Shown: positions 36,791-49,374, counted from the stretch's first letter. The stretch is 64,000 bases of DNA from Sinotaia quadrata (GCA_028829895.1 CM054179.1:34654117-34718116); one strand, 5' to 3'. The notes: generated by a model from the letters alone, not told the origin. A program made the numbers and translations.

Positions 36791-38451
36791 TGAAATAAGG
36801 CTTACGTTACTAAATTTATTTCAACATAAACTGCGAGAAATAGAATGTAGTTAATTTGAAACATTGTTGTCACAGGAAATGAGGGACAGAAATTATATTT
36901 TATTTCATTTTAAAAAACCGCTAACAAAACTAGTTGAAGTAATCCGAGTTTTGTTATTTTTCGTATGTAGCATGTAAATTCCAGTAACGGTCACCTAAGA
37001 TCTCTTTAGTAGACAGACGTTCGTGACGCAGTGTGTGTTAATATATCATATTGAATATATGTATTAGTTTATGAAGGATATGTATATTAAATGATTGGGA
37101 CAACTGCGTAGTACGAGTCACGTGTTGTTGACGAGAGAAATGGCCAGTGCGCATTAGAATTGACCACAGAAAAGCGTGCATCACGATTACCACTATATAT
37201 CCAAGGCAAAAATCATGTCACAGGACATAGCTTCTGGAAGTTTTGGAAACCTTCAGTGAAACTATATAAGAGGCAAAATGAAGACTTTATTCTCAATGTT
37301 GAAAACGTCGATTCGTCTGAAGCCAGTCTAACTTCACGTATGAATTATCTCATGTACAGAGATTTCATAAAGGAAAGCTGCAATAATCTCTTTCCATCCG
37401 TTTTCCATCCGTCTGATGCCATATATTGAGTAACGAGGCAAAATTACTCAGTATAACTTTTGGCAAAGTGGAAAGTTCGCTGTCAAAGAAAACCCGATGC
37501 ATGCGACGCTGGTTGTATGCAGTTAACGACACGAGGGACCAACTTGTTCTTCCCCCTGTCTGAGTTCGTTTTGGCAGTCTATCCCGCAAATTGAGAGGCT
37601 AGCACCGAGATAAATCTTACAGATATCCGGATTTCTACACTCAATGTAATGCGACGACACATCCCACTGGACGACTCCACCCGATAATGCTAAACGTCGT
37701 TGGGGTGTCCGTTTCCACGACAACTGGTACAACGATAATTATCGAGGCTGACAACAGTCAGCTAAATTTCAGATTTCTCCCCAGTGATAATCTGAAAGTG
37801 GTGCCTAGATTCTGCAGAATCTTCACCTGTAATGCGACGCCTCAATTGCGCCGTGATCTTCACTTTGAAGTGCCGCTTATAAGTGACGTGTGAGCTTACG
37901 TCATCTCCTTGGAACTCTGACATTAATAGTGAGTAATCATTAGCACGGCTAACGCGCACATACTTAAGTCTAGGACTCTTAAGAAAATGAACACTATTAT
38001 ATCGTTTGCAAAATAAGAACTCTAATGTTAAAAGTAATGCTTATTTTACATGTCAACTATTGTTAAAGCGGCCCCATTTGCCGCATAAGAATTGTATAAT
38101 TAATCTTTATTTTATATTTTGAATTTCATCATTTTCATCTCCCCTTATTTCCCACAGAGTGTATGACATTGGAAAGTTGAATGAATGATTAATCACTGTG
38201 CGAAAGAGTAGTGCCCCTTTTAAATCGGGAAATAAATAACCTGATTTAAACATCTTTCAACTCTCTTGTTATTCATAGTTTTTGAGAGGGACGAAAGAAT
38301 TTGTACTATTGTTTTGCACCGTTCGTCTGTTCGTCCATTTATTCACATTTATGATACACACTCACAACACACACCGCCAATAAAACGTTCCTTGGCATGA
38401 CATTAATAAATTGGGCCCCACCCAAACATCAATGGTGTATGTCATGTGTGT
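36791..38451. other. Unassigned; GC-richer island at about 37487-37910
   Basis: The island is richer in CpG and has TGACGT at about 37882. Overlapping 60-90-codon frames occur on both strands, none with a family signature. An 89-codon plus-strand frame at 37160-37429 is also unrecognised. Confidence 0.3.
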
Positions 38452-38940
38452 CTATGTAACAACTTGACGCGACGTAGTACTGGCACACGTCACGGGCTTT
38501 TCTTGGAGGTGCACCGGAGCAGGCCAAAAATAGACTTCACCCCTTGCATCTCTAACTTCAGCTCGGGTCGGCTTGTAACGAGCCCTCCCGTTTTGTGACA
38601 ATTGTAATATATACTTAGTCTTACGAATGCTATTTATATTAGAATAAGGAGTAGTCAAATCACAATCCTCTTCAAAGTTCGATATTACGTTAAAACTCCT
38701 CTCATAGTTTGTACCAGAAAGAAGACGTTTTGACCGGAACAAATCACAATCCTCCTCAAAGTTCGATATTACGTTAAAACTCCTCTCATAGTTTGTACCA
38801 GAAAGAAGACGTTTTGACCGCAATAAATCACTTTCACCTCGACTGAGCAATTTTATGTTCTTAATCAATAGCAATAAAAACAGCCTCCCGCGTACTGGAT
38901 TACTGGCCCTGAAAATCTTGCAACAACATCCAAGCCACAA
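38452..38940 (-). CDS. Unrecognised 162-codon frame with in-frame 84-bp duplication
   Basis: I do not recognise this. The frame has mixed, non-low-complexity composition, unlike most frames here. It begins MWLGCCCKIFRASNP, has a hydrophobic stretch RLFLLLLIKNI (residues about 19-29), and then two exact peptide copies starting RSKRLLSGTNYERSFNVISN. These come from an 84-bp tandem duplication (38656-38823), whose 28-codon period keeps the frame. The C-terminal half is polar with PTRAEVRDARGEVYF, and it ends at TAG. No promoter or splice context is clear, and a chance frame remains quite possible. Confidence 0.25.
   Translation of the reverse strand: MWLGCCCKIFRASNPVRGRLFLLLLIKNIKLLSRGESDLLRSKRLLSGTNYERSFNVISNFEEDCDLFRSKRLLSGTNYERSFNVISNFEEDCDLTTPYSNINSIRKTKYILQLSQNGRARYKPTRAEVRDARGEVYFWPAPVHLQEKPVTCASTTSRQVVT
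38656..38823. repeat. 84-bp tandem duplication
   Basis: CAAATCACAATCCTC starts both copies, at 38656 and 38740. The copies differ at a few bases. Confidence 0.95.
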
Positions 38941-39234
38941 GTCTATGCACAGTCTAAATGAGATTCAACGAAGCAGAAAACAAAATGGCAGGAGTCTGGG
39001 TCTATGTGGAGCACACGGACCATCTTTACTATTTCTTTTCTCTTGGGCTTTATTAGCCACATTTTCTTGCATAATATCGGACAATCTATTTGAATGTTCA
39101 GAAATGGTTAGCAACATCAGTGTTAAAAAAACAAAAGGAGAGAAAGAGAGTCTATGTGTGTGGTGCGTGTTGATAAAGAGAGAGACAGAGAAAAATAGAG
39201 ACAAGAAATATATACACCTACACAAAACTGCAAT

Positions 39235-39420
39235 AATTATTGGCAAAATAATGAATATGGTAATAGATGATAGCGTACTGTGCAATACTTATTGGTAAAG
39301 CAATGAAAATAAAATAGGCGATATCTTACTGTACAATACTTATTGGTCAAATATTGAAAATGCAATAGACAATAGCTTACTGTGCAATAGGTATTGTAAA
39401 ATAATGAATATGTAGGCAAC
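39235..39420. repeat. Degenerate repeat of about 60 bp, 3 copies
   Basis: TACTGTGCAATACTTATTGG or variants recur about every 60 bp, with AATAGA(C/T)(A/G)ATAGC between them. Confidence 0.8.
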
Positions 39421-39766
39421 GTTTTAGAAATGAACATGGACCAGATGTTATAATAAATATTCCAGATGTTGAAAGTTGGGTGGCACTCTTCACATTAAAG
39501 AGACAGCATAGTTCTTGTCATAAGATATAAATAAAATTAAAATATATATATATATATAAAACATCATAAAAATCGTTACTGATGCTTTTTCGGTAATTAT
39601 ATTGGTATTACTATAACCACGGACAGGAACACTTACAAGTCATCGTGTTTATATCATCGTCGTCTTATCACCATTATCACAGTTATTATCATGACTTCTT
39701 TTATGTTTGATTAGTTGGAAGTGAAGTTTGGTAATGGAATCCTGCCAGTTTTTATTTAGAATTAAA

Positions 39767-39915
39767 ATTATTATTATTATTATCCAGCCTCTTTCCACGA
39801 CTTCTGTTTGACTGTCGGTTGTGATTCTAGGGAAGATTCTGGGAGATCCAAGATTTTACAGAGGATGTGGGCACTTCCGAGGAGCGCTGCTTTGAGTAGT
39901 GGAGCGATTATTATT
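39767..39915 (-). repeat. Extra tandem copy of the LINE 3' end
   Basis: On the minus strand the LINE ends at a short ATA run (39908-39918). It is then followed by a second, 5'-truncated copy of its last about 125 bp, again encoding PLLKAALLGSAHI, which ends in a longer ATA run (39767-39782). Confidence 0.88.
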
Positions 39916-41135
39916 ATTCAGCCTCTTTCCACGACTTCTGATTGACTGTCGGTTGTGATCCAAGGTCTCGGAATCTTACCAAGATTCTGGGAGATCCAAG
40001 GTTTTACGGAGGATATGGGCACTTCCGAGGAGCGCTGCTTTGAGTAGTGGAGCGATTCTGTGGTTTCCAGGGAGTTTATTCAGGTAGCCTTCCAATTCAG
40101 ATGTTATGTTCCCCAAGGCTCCTATCACTATAGGTATCACTTCTGCTTTTACATTCCACAGTCTCTGGATTTCTAATCTGAGGTCTTGGTATTTTTCTAT
40201 TTTTTTCTCTTTCTTTTGTTTTTATGTTTCTATCACTTGGAACAGCGACATCAATGATTGATACTGTTCTGTTGGCCTTATTGAGAACTACAATGTCTGG
40301 TCTTCGTGCAGGAATCACCCGATCTGTTCTTATCTCGAAGTCCCACAGTATTTTGACTTCTTCTGTTTCGGTGACTGCTTCAGGTTGGTGCATCCATGCT
40401 CTTTCTGGGGTTTGTATGCCATAGTTCTCACACAGATTTCTATGTATGTGTTTTGCCACTTCATTGTGTCGTTTGGTGTATTCCGTTCCAGCCAGAACCT
40501 GACATCCAGATAGTATGTGCTCTGTTGTCTCATCCATGGATTTGCAGAGTCGACATTTGGAATCATTTGAAATTTTCATGATTTTCGCTTTGTGTGCTTT
40601 GGTGTTGAGTGCTTGATCTTGTGCAGCTGTTATGAGTGCTTCTGTTTCTGCTTTCAATCCTGCCTCTTTCAACCATTTGTACGTTGATTGCTTTGTTGAT
40701 ATTTCGTCTGCTTGTCGTACATACTGGCCATGCAGAGGTTTCTGGCTCCATGTATGTGCTAGTTCTTGCTTCGTTGTTTTCTTCCATGTTTTTGTCTGTT
40801 TCTGGGGGTTGGAATAGTCCACTCATTTTTACTGCTTCTATCAGTGGATCATCTTTGTTGTTATTCCAGATGTAGTCCACAAGGCCAATGACTTCTGCTT
40901 CAATGACATGTTTGATTTTCTTCAGACCTCGGCCTCCCATTTTTCGAGATACATAGAGCCTGTCTACGTCTGCTTTGGGGTGTAAGGCTTTATGTATTGT
41001 GAGTAGTTTTCTTGTTTTCCTGTTCAGTTCATTTATTTCATTTGCTGTCCAATCTATGATACCTCCAGTGTAGCTTACTACAGGTATTGCGTATGCATTA
41101 AGGGCTGGTATTTTTTTGTTCGCCCCATTCTGAGT
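39767..41135 (-). pseudogene. 5'-truncated, frameshifted LINE with C-terminal endonuclease
   Basis: On the minus strand the fragment begins within the RT thumb (NGANKKIPALNAYAIPVV, then VSYTGGIIDWT, RKLLTIHKALHP, YVSRKMGGRGL). It shifts frame near 40810 and continues through a zinc-finger motif CRLCKSMDETTEHILSGC (40555-40500 region). It then reads through a restriction-like-endonuclease core, RRPDIVV...IIDVAVPSD. A second shift near 40200 leads to the true C-terminus ALLGSAHILRKTLDLPESW and a stop at 39978-39976. This domain set fits the R2/R4 class of LINEs, which nick target DNA with this endonuclease. Here the catalytic RT core is missing, so it cannot move itself. The tail is an ATA trinucleotide run. 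Confidence 0.88.
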
Positions 41136-41214
41136 GATCACTTAGTGTTCATAGTGTGGAGACATATATGTATATATCACCATTCTGAGTGATCACTTGT
41201 GTTCATAGTGTGGA

Positions 41215-41251
<37 letters not shown>
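41129..41251. repeat. Direct duplication plus (TA)n beside the LINE
   Basis: CATTCTGAGTGATCACTT and GTGTTCATAGTGTGGAGACA occur twice (from about 41129 and 41182). The second copy runs into (TA)n at 41218-41251. The LINE truncation point lies in the first copy. Confidence 0.85.
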
Positions 41252-41253
<2 letters not shown>

Positions 41254-43290
41254 CCCTATTTCCAGCGTTAGGTAGACCATGCTTAAAAACCAGCATTAGG
41301 TGGACACAGTGTATATCCCATAATAATAATAAAATTAACATTTTTTTTTCACATTCTGCTTTTAGACATCACTAATAGCAAACGTACTTAATTTGAAGAA
41401 AAAATATCAAATAACAAAAAATATACATGTTTTGTGGTCTGCCTAATTCCTATAACCCTAAAACCAGCATTATGTAGACAAACACATACACTTAAAAACC
41501 AGCATTATGGGACTCGTACTTAAAAACCAGCATTATGTGGACACTTAGTTAAAATGGTCAATTTTATAGTTGTAAACAAATGAATCTTTTTAAAAACCAT
41601 GACTCTGCATAAATAAATGTATAGGTTATAAATATAAATCAAAAGTAGAAGAATACATTTGCTTTAATAGATATTTGTATAGATGTATCTCATTTTATAA
41701 TCTAAAAGTCCACAATTTGGTATGAATAAAAATATATTGTTGAGTTTTTATATTGATTTATTACTATTTAAATCAGGATATACATTTAGAATCATGTTAA
41801 AGGACTCCAAACTCAATTAAATCTTGAGTTTGGAAAAATATATGTTTATACTTAAAAACCAGCCTTAAGTAGACATCATTTGCTTAAAAACCAGCCTTAT
41901 GTAGACATCATTTGCTTAAAAACCAGCCTTAAGCAGACATCATTTGCTTAAAAACCAGCCTTAAGCAGACATCATTTGCTTAAAAACCAGCAATATGTGG
42001 ACATATATGTCATTCTAATAAATGAAGCTATATTTCATTATTTAATGCCATTGTCTCATTATTTAATAAATTGTTCAAATTTAAAAGCATGTTAAAAGGT
42101 CCAAAATTTAATTTGGTATTAAAATTGGAAAGTAAATGTTTTAAAAACAGCCTTAGGTGGACATTATGTGCTTACATACCAGCAATATGCAGACAACATA
42201 TATGTTACTCAAATAAATAAAGGAAAGCAAGGTTTCCTTAATTTATCACTATTTCATACAGGTTTAAAGTCAAAATTAAATTAAAGGACCACAAAATCAA
42301 TATAGTGTTGACTTACAAAAATAAAAGCTTTTTTCTTTTAAAAACAACCTTATGTGAGCATAATTTGCTATTAAAAAATTAAAAAAGTAATCATACCTGT
42401 AAGTTAATTTTGGAAATAACTTGATTTTTCTATATTTTTTCTATATTTACTATTAATTTCTCACCATTTAAAAAAAGATTCAAACTCAGAATCATGTTTA
42501 AGGACCCCAAATTTAATTTGGTATTAAAGTTGGAAAGTAAAAGTGTTATGCTTATAAAACACCCTTACTTGTACAATGCAAACTTTGAAACCAGCAATGC
42601 AGCAATATGCAGGCAACTTAAACATTATTGTAATAAATAAAGCAACGTTTCTTAAATTTATTTCTATTTAATGCAGGATTCAAATGCAAAATCATTTTAA
42701 AGGACCACAGTTTCTATTTAGTGTTGAATTTGTGAAAAATAAGTGTATGCTTAAAAATCAGCCTTACGTAGACATTATTTGCTTAAAAACCAGCAATACG
42801 CAGACATTATTTGCTTAAAAACCAGCAATACGCAGACATGTATATGTCATTCTAATAAATAAAGCTAAGTTTCTTTATTTAACATTATTGTATCACTATT
42901 TAATAAATTGTTCAAATTTTTAAAGTATGTTGAAAAGTCCCAAATTTAATTTGGTATTAAAATTGGAAAGTAAAAGGTTTATGCTTTAAAACCATCCTTT
43001 GGTGGACATTAAGTGCTTAAAAACCAGCAACATGCAGACCGCATACATGTCACTCAAATAAATAAAGTAATGCTTCTTTAATTTATCACTATTTAATACA
43101 AGATTTAGATTCAAATTCATGTTATACGAGACACTAAATCAGTAAATGTAATTTAGTGATGAGTTTGGAAAATTAATGTTTAATGCAACTAGAGGTACGT
43201 GGACAATATTTGCTTAAAACCAGTGCTATGCAGATAAGCATATATTATACTCTAATAAATAATGTACATGTTTCTTTATTTAAAATTATT
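41252..43290. repeat. Composite satellite: CTTAAAAACCAGC family
   Basis: About 25 degenerate copies of CTTAAAAACCAGC followed by a TTAnG(T/C)(A/G)GACA motif span two kilobases. At 41850-41995 they are tandem with a 32-bp period. Elsewhere they are embedded in a longer unit of roughly 200 bp that carries CT(A/C)AAATAAATAAAG/CTAATAAATAAAG, TTTAATTTGGTATTAAA and TTCAAAT segments (about 42012, 42204, 42845, 43048 and 43249). Confidence 0.9.
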
Positions 43291-45335
43291 TTCAATAAAC
43301 TAAAGAAACATAGTGTGTAAAAAGTGTATTATCATTTTGGGGAAGAGTTCGCATATTACGTTTAATATAAAACGATCCGAAATGTAAGGATTTCACCAGG
43401 TTCTTGAAGTGTTATTCCAAAATAAACATTATCGGATATGTTACTTATTACTGATCCATGAGTAAGGCCAGTAAGTAGTTTAGTGATTATATTTAATTAA
43501 TTATTATACAATTGTTGCACAAACCAAACAGTAGACAATGCGGTGGTTGATAAAATATTTTCACAATTTAATAAACATCAAAGAACTAAAGCCGCAAACA
43601 TGTTGGCTGGGCTTGGCGGTGTTGTAATACAGTGTAACCTAATTCGTGATATTACGTCACTCGGGGTATTATGGGACAATGTGTATTATCGTACAAACAA
43701 ATAAAAATTAGTAAAAACTATTTAACGCAAAGTAAAAACCTATAGATATTATATCCGTCCATTATTTTGAATATATCTTAATAATGCATTCCATTTAATA
43801 TTCGTCCCATAATAACCCAACCTTTTACATTAGACATGAATAGACGTATATGTTCACAGAAAAAAGTCAAATATTGTAAAAAGCCCACTATTAATGCAAT
43901 CCGATTTTATGGACCCCAATTATCGCCTTATAGCGATATTTCACTGTACTTAGATTTATTTATGTAACAGCGGTGATGAATTAAATTATAACTATAAAGA
44001 GCTGTCTTTAAGTACGATTATAATTTAGAACGATAAGGCTTGGGGCGACACTTGTTTATGGGTGAAGGCCGAATGAACACGTAAATTATACTGTCCATAG
44101 ATAGAAACTGTCCAGTGCTCTTGCACTATAAAACAGTAAAGTCGCAAGTCTAAAATAAAAATTGAGTAATGTAGAATGGACTCCTCAAGATCCATTCTGT
44201 TAAAACTTATAAAATGAAGTAGATTTTGAATTAAAATTTCTATTTAAGAAATACTCTGTCATAAATTGAAGGACTTAATTAGTGTCTGAAGCAATATTAT
44301 TGAACTGAAGGACAACCGCAAAGGCACAGCAATTCTTGCTTAATTCAGGGGCTGAGTTCGATTCGTGCCAGGATGGATAGTGTGATTCTTACCCCATCCC
44401 CAGATAAGGTTCTAGGCTTTGTATCTAGTCCATCAAATAGGACAAACAAAATGGTTAATTTACTAAAACAGTACGTTTACTAAAGCTCGTGCAAGCCTGG
44501 CAATTAAAGAGCGAAGAATGTCTCCGTTGGTTACTCACTGCCTGACATAATTGCACATAAAATTGATACCCCTCCGCCTCGTAAAAGATGAAGAAAAGAA
44601 CAGAAGTATTTGCTCTTGCCATCAATCAGTGCCACCGACTATTTCTCTCTATTAAGAAAGCTAACATGTAAATGATAAAGTAATCAAAATAAATGATCTC
44701 TTACCTTATTTTGTAGACAGTACTGCAGAGATTAGCTGAAAAACATCGATCTGCAGTGTACATGCTTTCTGTTTCAGAAATAAGTACAGTCACAGATCCT
44801 TTATCTTTTTTTTTTTTAAAGTGTGAGAACTGAATGATGAAAACCGCTGATCTTCGAAAGACTGGAAATAAAGTCTGATAAGTTCGGGTCTACTCAGTCA
44901 TTTTCTCTTTTTTTACATTCATTTAATGCCCTCCCTATTCAGAGCGAAACATGATGACTAATTTAAACTCCTTTATCTCACCCTTTCCCACAGACACAGA
45001 TGAGACTTTTAGAGAGAGAACAGATAGATCGTGGTAACAATTAAAAAGAAAGGTGTGGTTTGGATGGAACAAAGGTTCACTGTGCATTCAACCATCAATC
45101 AATCAATGCCAAATCCCTAGGACTGAAAACGCCTGAATTTTATTGGTAGGTATTGCTTGGTACTGCGGACTGGATAACAAAAGGATGTATAGTTTGAAAG
45201 GAAGAGAAATAATAGCATGGAGTTTAATTGTTGAGTTTAAGCCCAAACTCTGGTATATCGTTTTCTCTTTCCGATTTTTAACTATCAAGGGATCATCAGC
45301 GTGAGTGGTACCACTCGGGAAACAGTTTATTGTTT
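43291..45335. other. Unassigned, with a possible SINE at 44300-44620
   Basis: GAGTTCGATTCGTGCC at about 44353 resembles a tRNA B box, and the next 250 bp read like a SINE body. The A box is not convincing. The rest is AT-rich and unrecognised. Confidence 0.3.
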
Positions 45336-45339
45336 TTAT

Positions 45340-45745
45340 TGAATTATAATACTATTAAAAATATGAATGAATTATAATTTTATTTGAACTATGAAACTTG
45401 AAAATGCAGATATATACGAATATAGACTTAGTTATATTAAGTTGTCTGTGTTGTTTATGAACGGACGCGTAGTTCCTGTTAGCAAGTGAACGCATAAGGA
45501 TGTGAACTGTAAAGCATGCCTTTAGGGATTAGGGATTAAGATTATTGGTCTTTCGCGTTGGCGTGCTGTTCAAGACGCTGTGAAGCGTGAACAGAAGGTA
45601 CTCGGACAAAGCAGAGAGTAGGACTGATTGATTGATTGATTGAGTGTAGGGGGGGGGGGGCGCTTCCGGCTTCCGCCACTTTCGCGAGCGTAGGCCTGAG
45701 TGTGCCTAACTCTACATCAAAGTTATACAAAGTACCGCCAGCTAG
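45340..45745. repeat. Inverted-pair arm, partner at 52070-52325
   Basis: Segments with AAAATATGAATGAATTATAA, GTTTATGAACGGACGCGTAG and TACAAAGTACCGCCAGC recur reversed at 52070-52325. This copy additionally holds a GATT run and G11 followed by CGCTTCCGGCTTCCGCC (45650-45677). Confidence 0.88.
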
Positions 45746-45844
45746 ACTTGCTACCTTAGGTGATTGTTGACACAGAAACTTAGATAATCAAAGAGATTAG
45801 ATTCTCTCTTCTCTTGTTAATTTCTTTTCTGTCTCTGTCTTTTT

Positions 45845-45847
<3 letters not shown>

Positions 45848-45938
<91 letters not shown>
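45848..45938. repeat. (TC)n(AC)n microsatellite
   Basis: A CT run of about 34 bp passes straight into about 28 AC units. Confidence 0.97.
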
Positions 45939-45939
<1 letters not shown>

Positions 45940-45967
45940 ATAACTTGCCCATTTGAAACATATTCAC

Positions 45968-46396
45968 GTTTTCACAGAATGAAGTCTTAGGAAATAAAGT
46001 CACAATGAAAAATGTCACCGGAAGTAAAGTCACAATATATGTTTAATATAAAGTCGTAAGTCAGTGTGATTGTGTTATACTGTTTATTAACTGTAAGTGA
46101 AGGACGAAATGTCACGGAGGTTAACAGCTCGCTGAAGATGTGCGTGGTTCAAATACAGTTCGGGGTGAAAAAACGTTAATAATTATAATGTATGCGTGTA
46201 TGTCCGCTATTGTCTTTGGTGTGCACGTGCGTGTATTTTATATACCGTATAAATGCATTCTAAATCATACATTTAGTTCTGTTTGTATTAATTTTATTTG
46301 TAAGTCCATATATATGTTCATTATTTACTGAATAACAGTAAAAGGAAGTAAGCGGCGGCTCTGTTGGATCGCGGTTCGATTCTCCCTCGGGATTAA

Positions 46397-46453
<57 letters not shown>

Positions 46454-46746
46454 TGTGATTTGTCCGTCGTATACATTTTATAATCCATATTATAATTCAC
46501 AATTTTAATAAAATGATTTATTCATACATAGTCATGTTTTATGCATGTAGTCCATAAACACGTATATTATTGACTGAATAACAATAAATGACAGTTAGCG
46601 ATTGCGCAGATTAACATATCTCCCAAGAGGATCGTGGTTGTGATTCTCGCTCAGAGTAAAATATGTTTTATTTTGTTTTTGTTTGTGTACGTATGTTTGA
46701 GTGTGCTCGCGCGCGCGAGTGTGTGTGTGTGTGTGTATGTGTGTGA
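45968..46746 (+). repeat. tRNA-like (GT)n-tailed repeat, tandem copies
   Basis: The block starts with GTCACA/GGAAATAAA minisatellite units. It then has three related units, each with a tRNA-like head followed by a body. The last two heads lead into GT runs (46399-46458 and 46720-46746). Heads: a B-box-like GGTTCAAATA at 46146, a perfect B-box-like GGTTCGATTC at 46373-46382, and a decayed GGTTGTGATTC near 46641. Bodies share GAATAACA(G/A)TAAA before each head. I infer a tRNA-derived, SINE-like family in tandem. The family is unnamed to me. Confidence 0.7.
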
Positions 46747-47440
46747 CTGTAAATTAAAAGAACGTGCCTCTTATCTCTCCGACACAACTTACATAGTAAA
46801 TATGACTTAAACTTTAGCAGTGGATATTACTGACAGTAATAAGAGCGGTTCATAATTGTGCTTCGATGAATTTATGTATACCAAGCATGCAGCTCGCAAA
46901 ACCAATGTATTCCTTTTTTTTTTTTTTTTTAGAAACTTCAATCTGACGTGCATTGTTCGACAACTCTTTACTTGTTTAATACATACGGCTGGTAACTGTG
47001 AATAAAATGTTCTTTAAAATATCACCTAACAAACATTACCAACAGATGTTTAGTGTGATATGACTGCTTGAAACATGATTTCATTGATACATTTTTATTT
47101 AGTTTCATTTTATGTAAATACGTCAGATTCTTTTCACTTCTGGAAATTATTTCTCGATCGAGATAAAAGAAAATTGAACTGTGTTAGCCGTATTATTGAT
47201 AGTGTTCTATTGCTCTTGTACTAGTGGGCGATTATAAAGTTGAAATATATAGTACTAATTGATCAAAACGGTCGGCATATCTGTAAGATATAGTAACTAT
47301 AAATTTGAACGGTGACATGCAATATTAATAAAACTCACCTACCATACAACTATCTAACATGTTTATATTGCATTGAATGCTATAACCATATGATTGCATT
47401 GGTGTCTTATTTTGTTTTAGCGTAGTTCTTTGGCGTTTCT
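46747..47440. other. Spacer between inverted repeat blocks
   Basis: The first 90 bp match the reverse complement of 47445-47545, continuing the inverted block. A T16-class run lies at about 46914-46930. 46816-46865 also matches 52755-52800 reversed. The remainder is unrecognised. Confidence 0.5.
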
Positions 47441-47444
47441 TGGA

Positions 47445-47561
47445 ATTACACTTGTAGTATTGGGTTACACATAGAGCTATAGTTTAAATCTTATTTACTA
47501 TGTGAGTTGTGTCGGAGAGATTAGAGGCAGATTCTTTTAAATTACAATCACACACATACAC

Positions 47562-47659
<98 letters not shown>

Positions 47660-48258
47660 CAAAACATCTTTAATTCAGAGAGAGAATCACACCACGATCT
47701 TCTTGGGCGAGAGGTTAGTTTCTGCACAATCACTTATTTCCATTCACTGTTATTCTATCTATAATTTACTTGTTTATGGACTTCAAGCATAACAATATAA
47801 CTAAGTATGAAAAAATCATATAATTAAATGCGTGAATTATAATATGTTCCGATATACAAGTCACACACACACACACACACACACACACATTTACCCCAGA
47901 GCGAGAATCGAACCACGATCCTAATGAGCCGTCGCTTAATTCCATTTACTGTTATTCACTCAATAATAAGCATGCATACCGACTTACAATGAAAATTAAT
48001 TAAAACAGAACTAAATGTATGTATTACAAAGCATTTATACGGTATATAAAATACACTTGAATCACGCACATATTGAGCGAGCAGTTAACCTCCTTGCCTT
48101 TTCCTGCTTCACTCACTGTTAATAAGTATTATAAGATATACACTCTGACACTTATGACTTTATATTGTGAATTTATTTCCTGTAACTTTTTCCTTGTGAT
48201 TTTATTTCCTATGACTTTTTTCCTGTGACTTTTTTCCAGTGACATTTTTTCCGCTCAC
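47445..48258 (-). repeat. Inverted copy of the tRNA-like repeat block
   Basis: Read on minus, this repeats the organisation of 45968-46840: GTCACA minisatellite, heads, bodies, and GT runs (CA on plus at 47593-47660 and 47863-47890). A perfect GGTTCGATTC is at 47914-47905 on minus. The minus-strand start, GGTGAGCGGAAAAA at about 48258, is shared with 53220, so it may mark a true element end. Confidence 0.75.
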
Positions 48259-48997
48259 CGTTGATAAGAAGCGACTCCATACACAACTCTCTTGTTTTAG
48301 GTTAGAGAAAAAATATGAGGGAATTTTAGAGACAGTTTTGTTTTTGTTGTTTTTAGAGAAATGTTAGGGTTAGGATTAGCTGTAAATAAAAAAAACACAA
48401 ATATAAATATATTCTAAAACTTTTTTACTTGTATTCCTGATTTAGGTTTTGTTTCTGCTAAATTTTGTGTTTTAATGACTTAAATATTGCAGTAAAAATA
48501 GCATCGAGTAACACTTTGTATCTAAATGTATGTCATATAACTTCTGTCCTTCGATATACGTATAATGACCCCTTTGTTTTTAAACACGACAATTGTGTAT
48601 GGAGCTGTTGGGTCTACCGTACACACCTTTGTGTACATAAATGCCTGCAGTGTTGATTTGGTGGAAGTACGAAGGAATGCGTAGCCATTCACTAAGAGTA
48701 ACATTGCTAAGAAAAATAGCAGGACTTCCGACTGATTGCACAATAATCGCCAGTCAGTAGTAAAGATCGGTACTGTTGTTCTCACGTGTACGAGTGTAGA
48801 CGAGGAGGAAGGATTAACTTTTGATATAAGCCGCCTGGCTGTTAGGAAGGAGACAGGGGTCCGGGGTGTTTGGAAACCCACTATAAACCGTTAAGATGAG
48901 AACAATAGGGATGGTCTCTTTGAGTTGACAAAAGAAAGCCCATTATCTCCTCTATGACAGAGTTGAGGAAAATTAACTCTCCACGTGACAAAAGGGG
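47863..48997. repeat. Direct duplication, copy 1 (copy 2 at about 59735-60844)
   Basis: Same-strand homology runs from the (AC)n tract to CACGTGACAAAAGGGG. It includes a 119-codon minus-strand frame (48881-48522). The second copy breaks that frame, so it is probably not a gene. Confidence 0.9.
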
Positions 48998-49374
48998 GGA
49001 AAGTAAGGAAAAGACAAGAAGGGTGTTGGATATATTGTTTGTTTTTTTAAAAAAAAATAATTAATAATAATAATTACCCGAACAACAAGAGCTCAGAGAC
49101 CTAGAAAATTTTGACGGGCCAGACATGAGGTAATGAGTAAACAGTAAAAACAACTTTGCGGACAGCTGACCATTTGGAAATAATAGATAAAAACTAGGTT
49201 GACATAGCCAGGGGGGTAAACCACCCCTCCCTTTCCCCCACAACCCCTCCACCCAGAGCAAAAGCGGCGGAAGCCGGAAGCGCCCCCCCCCCCTACATTC
49301 AATCAATCAAATCAAGTTTTATATAGAGGAAAAAAACTAGGGCCAGTGTGTTATTGCATTTGTAGTGGGGAAAA
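48998..49374. other. Spacer with a C-rich dispersed repeat
   Basis: 49245-49312 has GGCGGAAGCCGGAAGCG followed by C12 and CTACATTCAATCAATCAA. This is the reverse of a stretch at 45632-45680. It is probably a dispersed repeat end inserted here. Confidence 0.6.

Noticed and set aside
37160..37893. Possible exons of 60-90 codons around a GC-richer island
   Set aside because: Overlapping frames occur on both strands with no splice or family evidence, so I record the island only as unassigned.
48522..48881. 119-codon minus-strand frame in the direct duplication
   Set aside because: The second copy (60336-60729) breaks the same frame by indels, and no family signature is present.
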